From Candidatus Dechloromonas phosphorivorans (GTDB taxonomy: Bacteria > Pseudomonadota > Gammaproteobacteria > Burkholderiales > Rhodocyclaceae): a stretch of 64,000 nt of DNA. The position numbers were made by a program, and so were the translations under genes. The DNA lies in contig JADJMS010000006.1 in assembly GCA_016709495.1 (NCBI GenBank), positions 186,001 to 250,000 on the forward strand. The letters are read 5' to 3'. Positions 17,271 through 25,971 of this stretch are shown in pieces (position 1 is the stretch's first letter; every line of letters starts with the position of its first letter). The notes beneath the pieces were generated by a model, which saw only the letters and a list, made by a program, of their open reading frames with translations, was not told the origin of the DNA and did not search any database.

Positions 17271-17633
17271 CAGTTTCCTTTACAAAAGTTTTGCCGTTTC
17301 CGCTGGAAATCTTGCTCTAACTTGATTATGTCTATTTACTTGGAATTTTCGATGCCAGTATAACAACTCGAATATGCCTGACGCGTTATCGGTTTCGCCG
17401 GGACGGGCAAAAATCATCGCGAATGACCACTTTGGGGATGAGCTACTGACCGGCTGCTGTTGGCCGTGTGGGTGAGGTTGGCAACGTCCGCTTCAGAGCA
17501 GCCAAATTCTAAAAATCAGGATTTTGCTGACCGACTCCTAAAAATGGATGGCCGGAATGGGCACTGAGTACGCATTCGCTGGATGTGGAAACTGCCGCTC
17601 AACTCGACTTGTTGCTGGGTGGAGATAACCGGC

Positions 17634-17687
17634 GTATTGCGGACGGTGTTTCTGGGTAATCAGTTTGTGCGCTGGGCAACGCTTTAG
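17634..17687 (+). pseudogene. Remnant of a norF 3' end
   Basis: Translates as VLRTVFLGNQFVRWATL and stops, against MLLLTVFLGNHFARWATL in norF. The similarity continues about 50 nt past the stop, through AAATCAGG and the 12-mer at 17716. Nothing upstream of about 17630 resembles norF. This is a displaced or duplicated gene end that marks the right border of the accessory block. The rest of the 473-nt gap (17271-17743) holds no recognisable gene. Confidence 0.75.
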
Positions 17688-17715
17688 GCGACAAAGAAAT
17701 CAGGTGTTTTGGGCG

Positions 17716-17727
17716 GTTGACCGTAAC
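17716..17727 (+). repeat. Dispersed 12-mer GTTGACCGTAAC
   Basis: Exact copy after the norF remnant, at the right border of the accessory block. Confidence 0.85.
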
Positions 17728-17743
17728 AACCTTAAAACCAACA

Positions 17744-19156
17744 TCAAAGCTGTGCCGCAATCAACCGGCCCAGCGTGGCAATCGCTTCCTGCTGCCGGGC
17801 CGAGTCGGGGTAGCCGTAGTTGAGGCGAATGCAATTGGCGAACTCGCGCTTGGCCGAGAAAATCGGGCCGGGGGCGAGGCTGATGCCTTGATCGAGGGCC
17901 ATTTTGTGCAGCTTCAAGGCATCGACCTGCGCCGGCAACTCGATCCACATGAAATAGCCGCCCGCTGGCCGCGCCAGTTTGGCTTGCGCCGGAAAATGGC
18001 GCTCAACCGCGTCGATCAGCACTGATTCCTGCACCGCCAATTGCTGGCGAAGACGGCGCAGGTGGTGGTCATAGCCGCCCTGCTTGAGGTATTCGGCAAT
18101 GGCGATCTGCACCGGCACCGTGGTGGCGAGCGTGGTCGACAACTTGAGGCGGATGATTTTCTCCGCATAGCGCCCGGCGGCCACCCAGCCCAGGCGGTAA
18201 CCGGGGGCGAGGCATTTGGAGAAGGACGAGACGTGCATGACGTGATCGTTACTGGCTTCTGACTTGCTGCACATGGGCGCTTGCGCGGCGAAATACAGCT
18301 CGCCATAAACATCGTCCTCGATCAACGGCACCTCATGCCGGCGCAGCAAGTCGATCAGGCTTTTCTTGCGCTCATCAGAAACCAATGCGCCGGTTGGATT
18401 GGCAAAATTGAGCATGAGCAAACAGGCTTTGATCGGATGCAGACGCAAAGCCTCTTCCAGCGCCGGGAGGCTGATGCCTTCGCGCGGATGCGAGGGGATT
18501 TCGATGACTTTCAGGCCCAGCCGCTCGCTGGCCTGCAGCCCGGCGTAAAAGGTGGGCGACTCGATGGCGATCAGATCGCCCGGCGCAGTCACCGCCTGCA
18601 AGCAGAGATTCAGCCCTTCCATTGCGCCCGAGGTAATGACGATTTCGTCAGTCGGCACCACGGCGCCACGCGACAGGTAGCGCAAGGCAATTTGCCGGCG
18701 CAGCTCTTCATTGCCGGGCGGCAAGTCAGTCACCGTCGAAATCGGGTCGAACTTGCGTGCTGCCTGGCTGAGAAAACGCCCCAGTTTGTCGAAGGGAAAC
18801 AGGTAGGGGCTGGGGAAGCTCGACCCCAGGGGCACCACCGCCGGATTCCTGACGCTGCTTAATATCTGGAAGATGAAATCACTGACCTGCAATTCCGTCG
18901 AACTGCCCAGCGGGTGGCTCATCTCGGGTTCATGCAAGCGCTGGCCGAGACGGGCGCGCACGAAATAGCCGGATTTTGGCCGCGCTTCGATCAGCCCCCG
19001 GCTTTCCAGAAGGTAGTAGGCCTGGGTTACCGTCACCGGGCTGATGCTGTGCGTCCGGCAAACCTGGCGCACCGATGGCAAGCGGTCGCCGGCGCGGAGT
19101 ACGCCGTCAGTAATCAGCTTCTCAGTTTCACCGGCGAGGCTTTGGTAACGAACCAT
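17744..19156 (-). CDS. MocR-family regulator (GntR HTH plus aminotransferase domain)
   Basis: 470 residues. An N-terminal GntR-type winged helix (about residues 5-70; AGDRLPSVRQVCRTHSISPVTVTQAYYLLESRGLI) is fused to a class I aminotransferase-like domain. The PLP-lysine region reads SSFSKCLAPGYRLGW. MocR proteins use PLP or an amino acid-PLP adduct as signal to control genes such as pdxST or amino-acid catabolism. The target here is unknown: the neighbours are norF remnant sequence on one side and secF on the other. The length and domain order are normal. Confidence 0.9.
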   Translation of the reverse strand: MVRYQSLAGETEKLITDGVLRAGDRLPSVRQVCRTHSISPVTVTQAYYLLESRGLIEARPKSGYFVRARLGQRLHEPEMSHPLGSSTELQVSDFIFQILSSVRNPAVVPLGSSFPSPYLFPFDKLGRFLSQAARKFDPISTVTDLPPGNEELRRQIALRYLSRGAVVPTDEIVITSGAMEGLNLCLQAVTAPGDLIAIESPTFYAGLQASERLGLKVIEIPSHPREGISLPALEEALRLHPIKACLLMLNFANPTGALVSDERKKSLIDLLRRHEVPLIEDDVYGELYFAAQAPMCSKSEASNDHVMHVSSFSKCLAPGYRLGWVAAGRYAEKIIRLKLSTTLATTVPVQIAIAEYLKQGGYDHHLRRLRQQLAVQESVLIDAVERHFPAQAKLARPAGGYFMWIELPAQVDALKLHKMALDQGISLAPGPIFSAKREFANCIRLNYGYPDSARQQEAIATLGRLIAAQL

Positions 19157-19218
19157 GAGTTATCGTCAAACTTTAAATTGGAGAAACTTCATACCCATGA
19201 TTTTCAGCCAGCTAATAA

Positions 19219-19246
19219 AAAAGGAGCCAATTTTTTGGCTCCTTTT
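19219..19246. terminator. Bidirectional intrinsic terminator between secF and the MocR gene
   Basis: AAAAGGAGCCAA (19219-19230) and TTGGCTCCTTTT (19235-19246) form a perfect 12-bp inverted repeat with a TTTT loop. It ends the queA-tgt-yajC-secDF unit on the minus strand. A near-copy of the dispersed 12-mer lies directly beside it at 19251. Confidence 0.88.
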
Positions 19247-19250
19247 GCGA

Positions 19251-19262
19251 GTTGACCGTAAT
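19251..19262 (+). repeat. Dispersed 12-mer, one mismatch (GTTGACCGTAAT)
   Basis: Between the secF stop and its terminator. Confidence 0.75.
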
Positions 19263-19268
19263 GCTTAC

Positions 19269-20213
19269 TTAGACAACAGCGCCATCCTCGTTCGCCCCTT
19301 CGATCACCTTGGTTTTGGTGATGAACTGCTCGCGCGAGACGCCCAGCCACATGACCAGCGGGCTGGCGACCAGGACCGACGAGTAAATACCAAAGCAGAT
19401 GCCGATGGTCAGCGCCAGAGAGAAGTAGTAGAGGGTTTCGCCGCCGAAGATCAGCATGGAGAGCACCATTAGCTGCGTACTGCCGTGGGTGATGATCGTC
19501 CGGGAAATCGTGCTGGTGATGGCGTGATCGAGGACTTCAGGTGTGGTCAAACCGCGTACCTTTTTGAAGGTTTCACGGACCCGGTCGAAAACGACGACCG
19601 ATTCATTGACCGAGTAACCCAGCACCGCCAACACTGCAGCCAGCACCGAGAGTGAAAATTCCCACTGAAAGAAAGCGAAGAAGCCGAGAATGATGATCAC
19701 GTCGTGCAGGTTGGCGATGATCGCCGATACCGAGAAGCGCCATTCAAAGCGGAAAGCCAGGTAGATGACGATGCCGATCACGACCAGCAACAAGGCCATC
19801 GCACCATTTTCAGCCAGCTCCTTGCCGACCTGCGGACCGACGAACTCAACGCGGCGCAATTCGGCGCCCGGCGCTTCGGCATGCAGGGATTTCATCACCG
19901 ATTCACCCAACTGCGCGCTCTGCTGATCGCTCTTCAGCGGCAGGCGAATCATGACGTCTTTGGATGAACCGAAATTCTGAACCGAGTAATCGCTAAAGCC
20001 GGCCTTGCCAAGCGAGCCGCGAATCTTCTCGAGATCTGCTGTTTCCTGATATGCCACTTCAATCAGCGTACCGCCGGTAAATTCCACCGACAAATGCAGG
20101 CCTTTGCTGAAGAGGAACACCACGGCAAGCAGAAAAGTCACCAGCGAAATGATGTTGAACTTCAGCGCATGGCGCATGAAGGGAATGTCTTTGTTGATAC
20201 GGAAAAATTCCAT
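19269..20213 (-). CDS. secF: Protein translocase subunit SecF
   Basis: 314 residues, six membrane segments and a periplasmic first loop, the standard SecF plan. Typical motifs are visible: SVEFTGGTLIEV near residue 45, YSVNESVVVFDRVRE, and TLSMLIF-like SMLIFGGETLYYFSLAL. SecF works with SecD to drive late export steps with the proton motive force. It follows secD by 10 nt in the yajC-secD-secF order. Confidence 0.97.
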   Translation of the reverse strand: MEFFRINKDIPFMRHALKFNIISLVTFLLAVVFLFSKGLHLSVEFTGGTLIEVAYQETADLEKIRGSLGKAGFSDYSVQNFGSSKDVMIRLPLKSDQQSAQLGESVMKSLHAEAPGAELRRVEFVGPQVGKELAENGAMALLLVVIGIVIYLAFRFEWRFSVSAIIANLHDVIIILGFFAFFQWEFSLSVLAAVLAVLGYSVNESVVVFDRVRETFKKVRGLTTPEVLDHAITSTISRTIITHGSTQLMVLSMLIFGGETLYYFSLALTIGICFGIYSSVLVASPLVMWLGVSREQFITKTKVIEGANEDGAVV

Positions 20214-20223
20214 GATTTTTTCC

Positions 20224-22098
20224 TTATTTCTGGCCGTTGACCGTAACAGTTGGCTTCCAGATCTGGCCGATAGCCACCTTGGTCAGCTTCTTTTGGCGAC
20301 CGTAAATCAGGTTCACCAAAGCGCGTGAGACAACCACCGACGAGAAGATCGACGTCAGGATGCCCAGACAATGGACCACCGCAAAACCGCGTATCGGGCC
20401 GGAACCGAAAATCAGCAGTGCCAGGCCGGCGATCAGTGTGGTGATGTTCGAGTCGAGAATGGTGCCGAAAGCGCGCTCATAACCTTCCGAAATCGCCCCC
20501 TGCGGCGGCATGCCATTACGCAACTCCTCGCGGATACGCTCATTGATCAGCACGTTGGCGTCAATCGCCATACCCAGCGTCAGCGCGATAGCGGCAATAC
20601 CGGGCAAGGTCAAAGTCGCCTGCAGCAAGGACAAGATGGCAACCAACAAGAGCAGGTTGGAGGCCAGCGCCAGCACGGAAACCACACCGAACATCTGGTA
20701 ATAAATGATCATGAACACGGCGATGGCGGCAAAACCCCACATCGTCGAGTGGAAACCCTTCTTGATATTGTCAGCACCCAGGCTGGGGCCGATGGTGCGC
20801 TCTTCGATGATGTCCATCGGCGCAGCCAGCGAGCCGGCACGCAGCAGCAGGGCGGTGTCGTTGGCTTCCATGGTGCTCATACGACCGGAAATCTGGACGC
20901 GTCCACCGGCGATTTCGCTACGAATTACCGGCGCGGTAACCACTTCGCCCTTGCCCTTTTCAATGAGCAGGATAGCCATCCGCTTGCCAATGCTTTCGCG
21001 GGTGATGTCCTTGAAGATGCGGGCGCCGGCTGAATCCAGCGTCAGATGGACGGCGGCTTCGTTGGTCTGGTTATCGAAACCGGGCTGCGCATCGGTCAGA
21101 CGGTCACCGGTCAGAACAACCTGCTTCTTGACCAGCAGCGGCTGACCACCACGCTCGTTATAAACCTCGGTGCCAAACGGCGCATTGCCAGCCATGGCGG
21201 CTTCCAGAGCGCCAGGCGAGTCATCAACCATGCGAATTTCAAGGGTTGCGGTGCGACCGAGAATGTCCTTGGCCTTGGCCGTGTCCTGCACGCCAGGCAG
21301 TTGCACGACGATACGGTCGGTGCCCTGTTGCTGAATGACGGGTTCGGCGACGCCCAGTTCGTTGATCCGGTTGTGCAGGGTGGTGATGTTCTGCTTGAGT
21401 GCGAATTCGCCGATTTTCAATTGCGCTTGCGGCTTGAGCGTGGCCACCAGTTTGAGATCGCTGCCCTCGCCCTGATCAACAATGACCAGATCAGGTTGGC
21501 TGTCGGCAATCGCATTGCGCGCCTTGTCACGGGTTTCGGTATCGCGGAAACGGACGACCAGACGATCCCCTTCGCGACCCACACCACTGTGGCGCAAATT
21601 CTTGTCACGCATGACGGTGCGCAGATCGGCGGAGGTTGAGTCCAGTTTCTTGGTGATCGCCCCCTTCATATCAACTTGCAACAGGAAGTGTACACCCCCA
21701 CGCAGGTCGAGGCCGAGATACATCGGCAACGCATGCAGACTGGTCAACCATTGCGGCGATGCGGTTAGCAGGTTAAGCGCAACAACGTATTGCGGGTCGC
21801 CGGCATCCGGATTAAAGGCTTTTTCAAGGACATCCTTGGCCTTCAACTGGGTATCGGTGTCCTTGAGACGGGTCTTGACGCCATTGAAGTCGAGTTGGAT
21901 ACCATCGTGCGTAATGCCGGCGGCCTTCAGGGTTTCTTCAACTCGGTTTTTCGCCTTTTCATCGACCTTGATCGTGGCTTTGGCGCTGGAAACCTGCACC
22001 GCCGGCGATTCGCCGAAGAAATTGGGCAGGGTATAGACGAAGCCCAGCACCAGCGCGATGGCGACGGTGATGTACTTCCATAGAGGGTAGCGATTCAT
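20224..22098 (-). CDS. secD: Protein translocase subunit SecD
   Basis: 624 residues, N-terminal membrane helix, large periplasmic P1 domain, and five C-terminal membrane segments. LDLRGGVHFLLQVD, FQTN-like ARIFKDITRESIG and GMAIDANVLINERIREEL are family signatures. SecD pulls exported proteins from the translocon with SecF. The last residues (VTVNGQK) are encoded by one copy of the dispersed 12-mer. It is 48 nt after yajC, with a terminator-like hairpin in the gap. Confidence 0.97.
   Translation of the reverse strand: MNRYPLWKYITVAIALVLGFVYTLPNFFGESPAVQVSSAKATIKVDEKAKNRVEETLKAAGITHDGIQLDFNGVKTRLKDTDTQLKAKDVLEKAFNPDAGDPQYVVALNLLTASPQWLTSLHALPMYLGLDLRGGVHFLLQVDMKGAITKKLDSTSADLRTVMRDKNLRHSGVGREGDRLVVRFRDTETRDKARNAIADSQPDLVIVDQGEGSDLKLVATLKPQAQLKIGEFALKQNITTLHNRINELGVAEPVIQQQGTDRIVVQLPGVQDTAKAKDILGRTATLEIRMVDDSPGALEAAMAGNAPFGTEVYNERGGQPLLVKKQVVLTGDRLTDAQPGFDNQTNEAAVHLTLDSAGARIFKDITRESIGKRMAILLIEKGKGEVVTAPVIRSEIAGGRVQISGRMSTMEANDTALLLRAGSLAAPMDIIEERTIGPSLGADNIKKGFHSTMWGFAAIAVFMIIYYQMFGVVSVLALASNLLLLVAILSLLQATLTLPGIAAIALTLGMAIDANVLINERIREELRNGMPPQGAISEGYERAFGTILDSNITTLIAGLALLIFGSGPIRGFAVVHCLGILTSIFSSVVVSRALVNLIYGRQKKLTKVAIGQIWKPTVTVNGQK
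20236..20247 (+). repeat. Dispersed 12-mer GTTGACCGTAAC
   Basis: Exact copy in the last codons of secD. Confidence 0.85.
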
Positions 22099-22115
22099 GG
22101 CGGCTTTAAAGCAAA

Positions 22116-22138
22116 AAGGGCGACCAAAGGCCGCCCTT
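22116..22138 (-). terminator. Terminator-like hairpin between yajC and secD
   Basis: On the minus strand AAGGGCG and CGCCCTT (22132-22138 and 22116-22122) pair across a 9-nt loop and run into a short T-run. It may reduce read-through from yajC into secD, setting the ratio of the subunits, or it may be an attenuator. The T-run is only five bases, so full termination is unlikely. Confidence 0.5.
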
Positions 22139-22146
22139 AGGGGTGA

Positions 22147-22473
22147 TTACAGAGACTTCAGGGTACCCTTGGGCAGGACCAGTGCAATGGCAGTCTTTTG
22201 GAAAACAGCCTCAGTACCGGTAGCAACTTCAACGGTGACGTAGCTGTCGCCCACTTTGACGACCTTGCCGACAAGACCACCCTGGGTCACCACTTCGTCG
22301 CCCTTGGCCAACGCAGCGAGTAGCGCCTTGTGTTCCTTGGCCTTTTTCATTTGCGGGCGAATCATCAGGAACCACAGCACGACGAACATCAGGATCATCG
22401 GCAGCATCTGCATCAGGCCGCCTGTCGGGTCGGCCGCAAAGCTGGTGGTTTGAGCGTGAGCAAGGCTAATCAT
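22147..22473 (-). CDS. yajC: Preprotein translocase subunit YajC
   Basis: 108 residues with a single membrane helix near the N-terminus (LPMILMFVVLWFLMIRPQMKK) and a soluble SH3-like domain (EVVTQGGLVGKVVKVGD). YajC is an accessory part of the SecDF complex. It lies between tgt (43 nt) and secD, the usual order in proteobacteria. Confidence 0.96.
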   Translation of the reverse strand: MISLAHAQTTSFAADPTGGLMQMLPMILMFVVLWFLMIRPQMKKAKEHKALLAALAKGDEVVTQGGLVGKVVKVGDSYVTVEVATGTEAVFQKTAIALVLPKGTLKSL

Positions 22474-22516
22474 TGTTGAAACTCCGGATAACTAAAAATC
22501 AGAACGCGTGATTCTA

Positions 22517-23626
22517 TCACTGGCCCGAGGAACGGTCCCGGGCAAAGGCCGTAGACCATTCATTCAGCGTGCCAGCTTCAATCGCGGCACGCATTTCGGC
22601 CATGATCGTTTGATAGAAATGCAGATTGTGGATGGTATTGAGCATGCCACCGAGAATTTCACCGCAGCGGAACAGGTGGTGCAGGTAACCACGGGTGAAG
22701 TTCTGGCAGGTATAGCAGGTGCAACTCGGGTCGAGCGGGCCGGTATCAGTCTTGTGCCGGGCGTTCTTGATCTTGACGTCGCCAAAACGGGTGAAAAGGT
22801 GGCCGTTACGCGCATTGCGCGTCGGCATCACGCAATCGAACATGTCGATGCCGGCTGTGACCGAATGGACAAGATCTTCCGGCGTGCCGACACCCATCAA
22901 GTAGCGTGGCTTGTGGGTTGGCATGCGCGGCGCGGTATGGGCGAGGATGCGCTGCATGTCTTCCTTCGGCTCGCCAACCGAGAGGCCGCCGATGGCCATG
23001 CCGTCAAAACCGATATCATCGAGCCCGGCCAGCGATTCGCTGCGCAGGTCTTCGTGCATGCCGCCCTGAACAATGCCGAACAGCGCGTTGTTGTTTTCCA
23101 GCTTGTTGTGTTCGTCGCGCGAACGCTGCGCCCAGCGCATCGAGAGACGCATCGACTTGGCCGCTTCGTCATGGCTGGCCGGGTAAGGCGTGCATTCGTC
23201 GAAAATCATGACGATATCGGAATTCAGCACCTTCTGAATCTGCATCGAGATTTCCGGCGTCAGGAAAAGCTTGGCGCCATCATGTGGCGAAGAAAACTTG
23301 ACGCCTTCCTCGGTGATCTTGCGCATGGCGCCGAGCGAGAAGACCTGAAAGCCGCCGGAATCGGTGAGGATGGGCTTCTGCCAGTTCATGAAATCGTGCA
23401 GGCCCTTGTGGGCGGCAATGACATCAAGCCCCGGGCGCAGCCAGAGGTGGAAAGTGTTACCCAGGCAGATCTGCGCGCCGATGTCGTGCAGCGATTGCGG
23501 GGTCATCGCCTTGACCGTGCCGTAGGTGCCAACCGGCATGAAAACCGGGGTCTGGATGACGCCGTGATTGAGGGTCAGCGTGCCGCGGCGCGCGGCGCCA
23601 TCGGTCTTGAGAAGTTCAAACTGCAT
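22517..23626 (-). CDS. tgt: Queuine tRNA-ribosyltransferase
   Basis: 369 residues. Tgt exchanges guanine 34 of GUN-anticodon tRNAs for the queuosine precursor preQ1. Catalytic motifs are visible: LTDSGGFQVFSL, MIFDECTPYPA, MGVGTPEDLV and the zinc site with CTCYTCQNFTRGYLHHLF. The start overlaps the queA stop by 11 nt, so it is co-translated with queA. No defect. Confidence 0.98.
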   Translation of the reverse strand: MQFELLKTDGAARRGTLTLNHGVIQTPVFMPVGTYGTVKAMTPQSLHDIGAQICLGNTFHLWLRPGLDVIAAHKGLHDFMNWQKPILTDSGGFQVFSLGAMRKITEEGVKFSSPHDGAKLFLTPEISMQIQKVLNSDIVMIFDECTPYPASHDEAAKSMRLSMRWAQRSRDEHNKLENNNALFGIVQGGMHEDLRSESLAGLDDIGFDGMAIGGLSVGEPKEDMQRILAHTAPRMPTHKPRYLMGVGTPEDLVHSVTAGIDMFDCVMPTRNARNGHLFTRFGDVKIKNARHKTDTGPLDPSCTCYTCQNFTRGYLHHLFRCGEILGGMLNTIHNLHFYQTIMAEMRAAIEAGTLNEWSTAFARDRSSGQ

Positions 23627-24663
23627 TCAATTTTTCCAGAAGCATGGCGTCGCCATAGCTGAAGAAGCGGTAGCGCTCGGCCACGGCGTGAAGGTAGGCG
23701 GCGCGCATGTTGTCGTAACCGGCAAAGGCCGAAACCAACATGAGCAGCGTCGATTTCGGCAGGTGAAAATTGGTGATCAGACGGTCAACCACCTTGAAAC
23801 GGTAGCCGGGGGTAATGAAGATATCGGTTTCGGCCGGGCCGGATTTTACCGTGCCATCGACGTTACCGGCTGATTCGAGCGAGCGCAGGCTCGTGGTACC
23901 GACGGCAATCACCCGCCCACCGGCAGCACGGGTAGCGGCGATGGCTTCCGTGGTGGCTTGCGAAATATCGTAACGTTCGTTATGCATGCGATGGTCAGCA
24001 ATTTTTTCGACGCGCACTGGCTGGTATGTGCCGGCGCCGACATGCAGGGTCAGGAAGGCAGTATTGATGCCTTGCTGGCGCAGCCTGTCCAGCATAGCTT
24101 CGTCAAAATGCAGTCCGGCGGTAGGGGCGGCGACGGCGCCCGGTTCGCGGGCGTATACCGTTTGATAGCGCGCTTCGTCGGCGCCTTCAGCGGGGTGTTC
24201 GATGTAGGGCGGCAAAGGTAGTTTGCCGTAGCTTTCTGCCAAATCCCAGAAACTGGCGCGGTCAACCGTCTCCAGCGCGAAAAATTCTCCACTGGCACCA
24301 GCCCGGCCGGTCACGACAACTTCAAACACATCAGCCAATTTTAGTTTTGTACCCGGCTTGGGCGATTTGCTGGCGCGCACCTGGGCGATGGCGTGCTGCT
24401 CATCGACGATGCGCTCGAGCAGCACCTCGACCTGACCACCACTTTCCTTCTGGCCGAAAAAGCGGGCCTTGATGACGCGGGTATCGTTGAAAACCAGCAG
24501 GTCGCCGGCGCGCAGTTGGGCGGGTAGATCGGCAAATTGCCGGTCGTGCAGCTGTTGACCGCAAACATGCAGCAGCCGGCTGCCTGAGCGTTCAGGCGCC
24601 GGATGCTGGGCGATCAGTTCGGGGGGGAGGGAAGTCGAAGTCGTCGACGGTCAGTTCAGACAT
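23616..24663 (-). pseudogene. queA: tRNA preQ1(34) S-adenosylmethionine ribosyltransferase-isomerase QueA, one frameshift near the start
   Basis: QueA transfers the ribosyl moiety of SAM to preQ1 in tRNA, the step after Tgt in queuosine synthesis. The expected start is the ATG at 24663 (MSELTVDDFDF). Twelve codons later a run of seven C (24630s) puts the reading out of frame; six C would give FPPPELIAQHP and a full product. From there to 24425 and on to the stop the protein is normal (VFNDTRVIKARFFG, TAGLHFDE, NFHLPKSTL). An internal GTG at 24425 would drop about 80 residues and is not a good start. Probably a sequencing error in a homopolymer. Confidence 0.85.
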
Positions 24664-24669
24664 CGACAA

Positions 24670-25746
24670 CTACTGGGCAGCAGCCAGCGACGGGTAATCG
24701 GTGTAACCAGCCGGACCGGGTGAGTAGAAGGTCGCCGGATTGGGCTGATTGAGTTCGGCGCCTGCCTTGATGCGCGCCGGCAGATCAGGGTTGGCCAGAA
24801 AGCCAGTACCGAATGCCACTGCGTCGAGCTTGCCGTCAGCAATCGCCTGCTCGGCTTCGGCAGCGGTGTAGCCCATGTTGCCAATCATGACGCCTTTGTA
24901 GGCGGCGCGGATCGGCGTCATGACATCGCCGCTTTGCTGCTGGAAAAAGTCGCTGCGCATGACGTGAAGGTAAGCGAGATTCAAGTCGTTGAGGCGCGGC
25001 GCTCACCAGGTTGATAAACCAATCGGGTCGCTGCCGATGATACTGTTGTAGCTGTTGAGCGGAGAAATGCGTACCCCGACACGATCACTGCCGCAAACGC
25101 TAACCACCGCCTCGATGACTTCGAGCAACAGTCGCGCACGGTTTTCAATCGGGCCACCGTAAGGGCCGCTACGCTTGTTGGCGCCATCGCGCAGAAATTC
25201 GTCAAGCAGGTAACCGTTGGCACCGTGCACTTCAACACCATCAAAACCCGCAGCCAGTGCATTTTCGGCAGCCTTTTTGAAACCAGCTACGATGCCCGGC
25301 AATTCGTCATCGCGCAATTCGCGCGGCATCACGTAAGGTTTTTTGCCTTCAGGCGTATGCACTTCGTCACCGAGAATAGGCAAAGGGCTGGGTGCAACGG
25401 GTTGCGCGCCGTCGTTGAGCAACGGGTGGCAAGCGCGGCCGCCGTGCCAGATTTGCAGAAAAATTCTGCCGCCAGCGGTGTGGACCGCATCAGTGACCAA
25501 TTTCCAGCCAGCAATTTGTTCGGCGGAGTAGATACCAGGCTCCATCCAGAACGAGGAATTGCCTTCCATTGCCATCGTCGCCTCGGCAACGATCAGGCCG
25601 GCACTGGCGCGCTGGGCGTAGTGTTCAGCCATCAAGTCCGTCGGGACATGCTCGGCAGTCGCCCGGCAACGTGTCAAAGGCGCCATGAAAATGCGGTTCG
25701 GGGCGGTCATGGCGCCGACTTTGAGTGGGCTGAACAAGTTGGTCAT
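24670..25746 (-). pseudogene. Old Yellow Enzyme family NADH:flavin oxidoreductase with an in-frame stop
   Basis: An FMN enzyme of the OYE/NemA family, about 358 residues in all, which reduces activated alkenes or nitro-compounds. Visible motifs are MAPLTRCRA, QIWHGGRACHP, GFDGVEVHGANGYLLDEFLRD and RVGVRISP, then after the break AYLHVMRSDF and GNMGY and GTGFLANPDLPARI. A TGA at 25003-25005 interrupts the frame at DPIGLSTW. The codons on both sides are in the same frame, so it is either a nonsense mutation or two compensating indels (one G lost, one C gained, giving STWVSAALNDL). The stop is 6 nt before the queA start. Confidence 0.82.
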
Positions 25747-25927
25747 GGGGAAATCTCACAAATCGGGTGGCGGGGATATTAGCGCAAATGGGGCTGAGCT
25801 TAAAAATTGCAAGGCAGCACTCACGATTGATCTGCGCTAAACGTCTAAAATCGCGGCAACAGCGATGATGGAGGCTCTGCGTAGCCTCCGCTGGATAACG
25901 CCGATCCTTGACGGATCACCTGTAAAT

Positions 25928-25947
25928 CCGGGCATCTCCGTGCCCGG
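25928..25947 (+). promoter_or_regulatory. Hairpin in the leader of the FAD oxidoreductase gene
   Basis: CCGGGCA (25928-25934) and TGCCCGG (25941-25947) form a 7-bp stem with a 6-nt loop 24 nt before the ATG. A smaller stem GATCC/GGATC lies just upstream. Two adjacent hairpins suggest a structured leader, but I see no known riboswitch. Confidence 0.4.
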
Positions 25948-25971
25948 GTGGATAAACGAATGGAGAACACA

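Noticed and set aside
18281..18862. Plus-strand frame opposite the MocR gene
   Set aside because: Antisense shadow; MocR domains are clear on the minus strand.
22508..23662. Long plus-strand frame of 384 codons opposite tgt
   Set aside because: It mirrors tgt on the other strand, has no recognisable domains, and tgt is a clear conserved gene.
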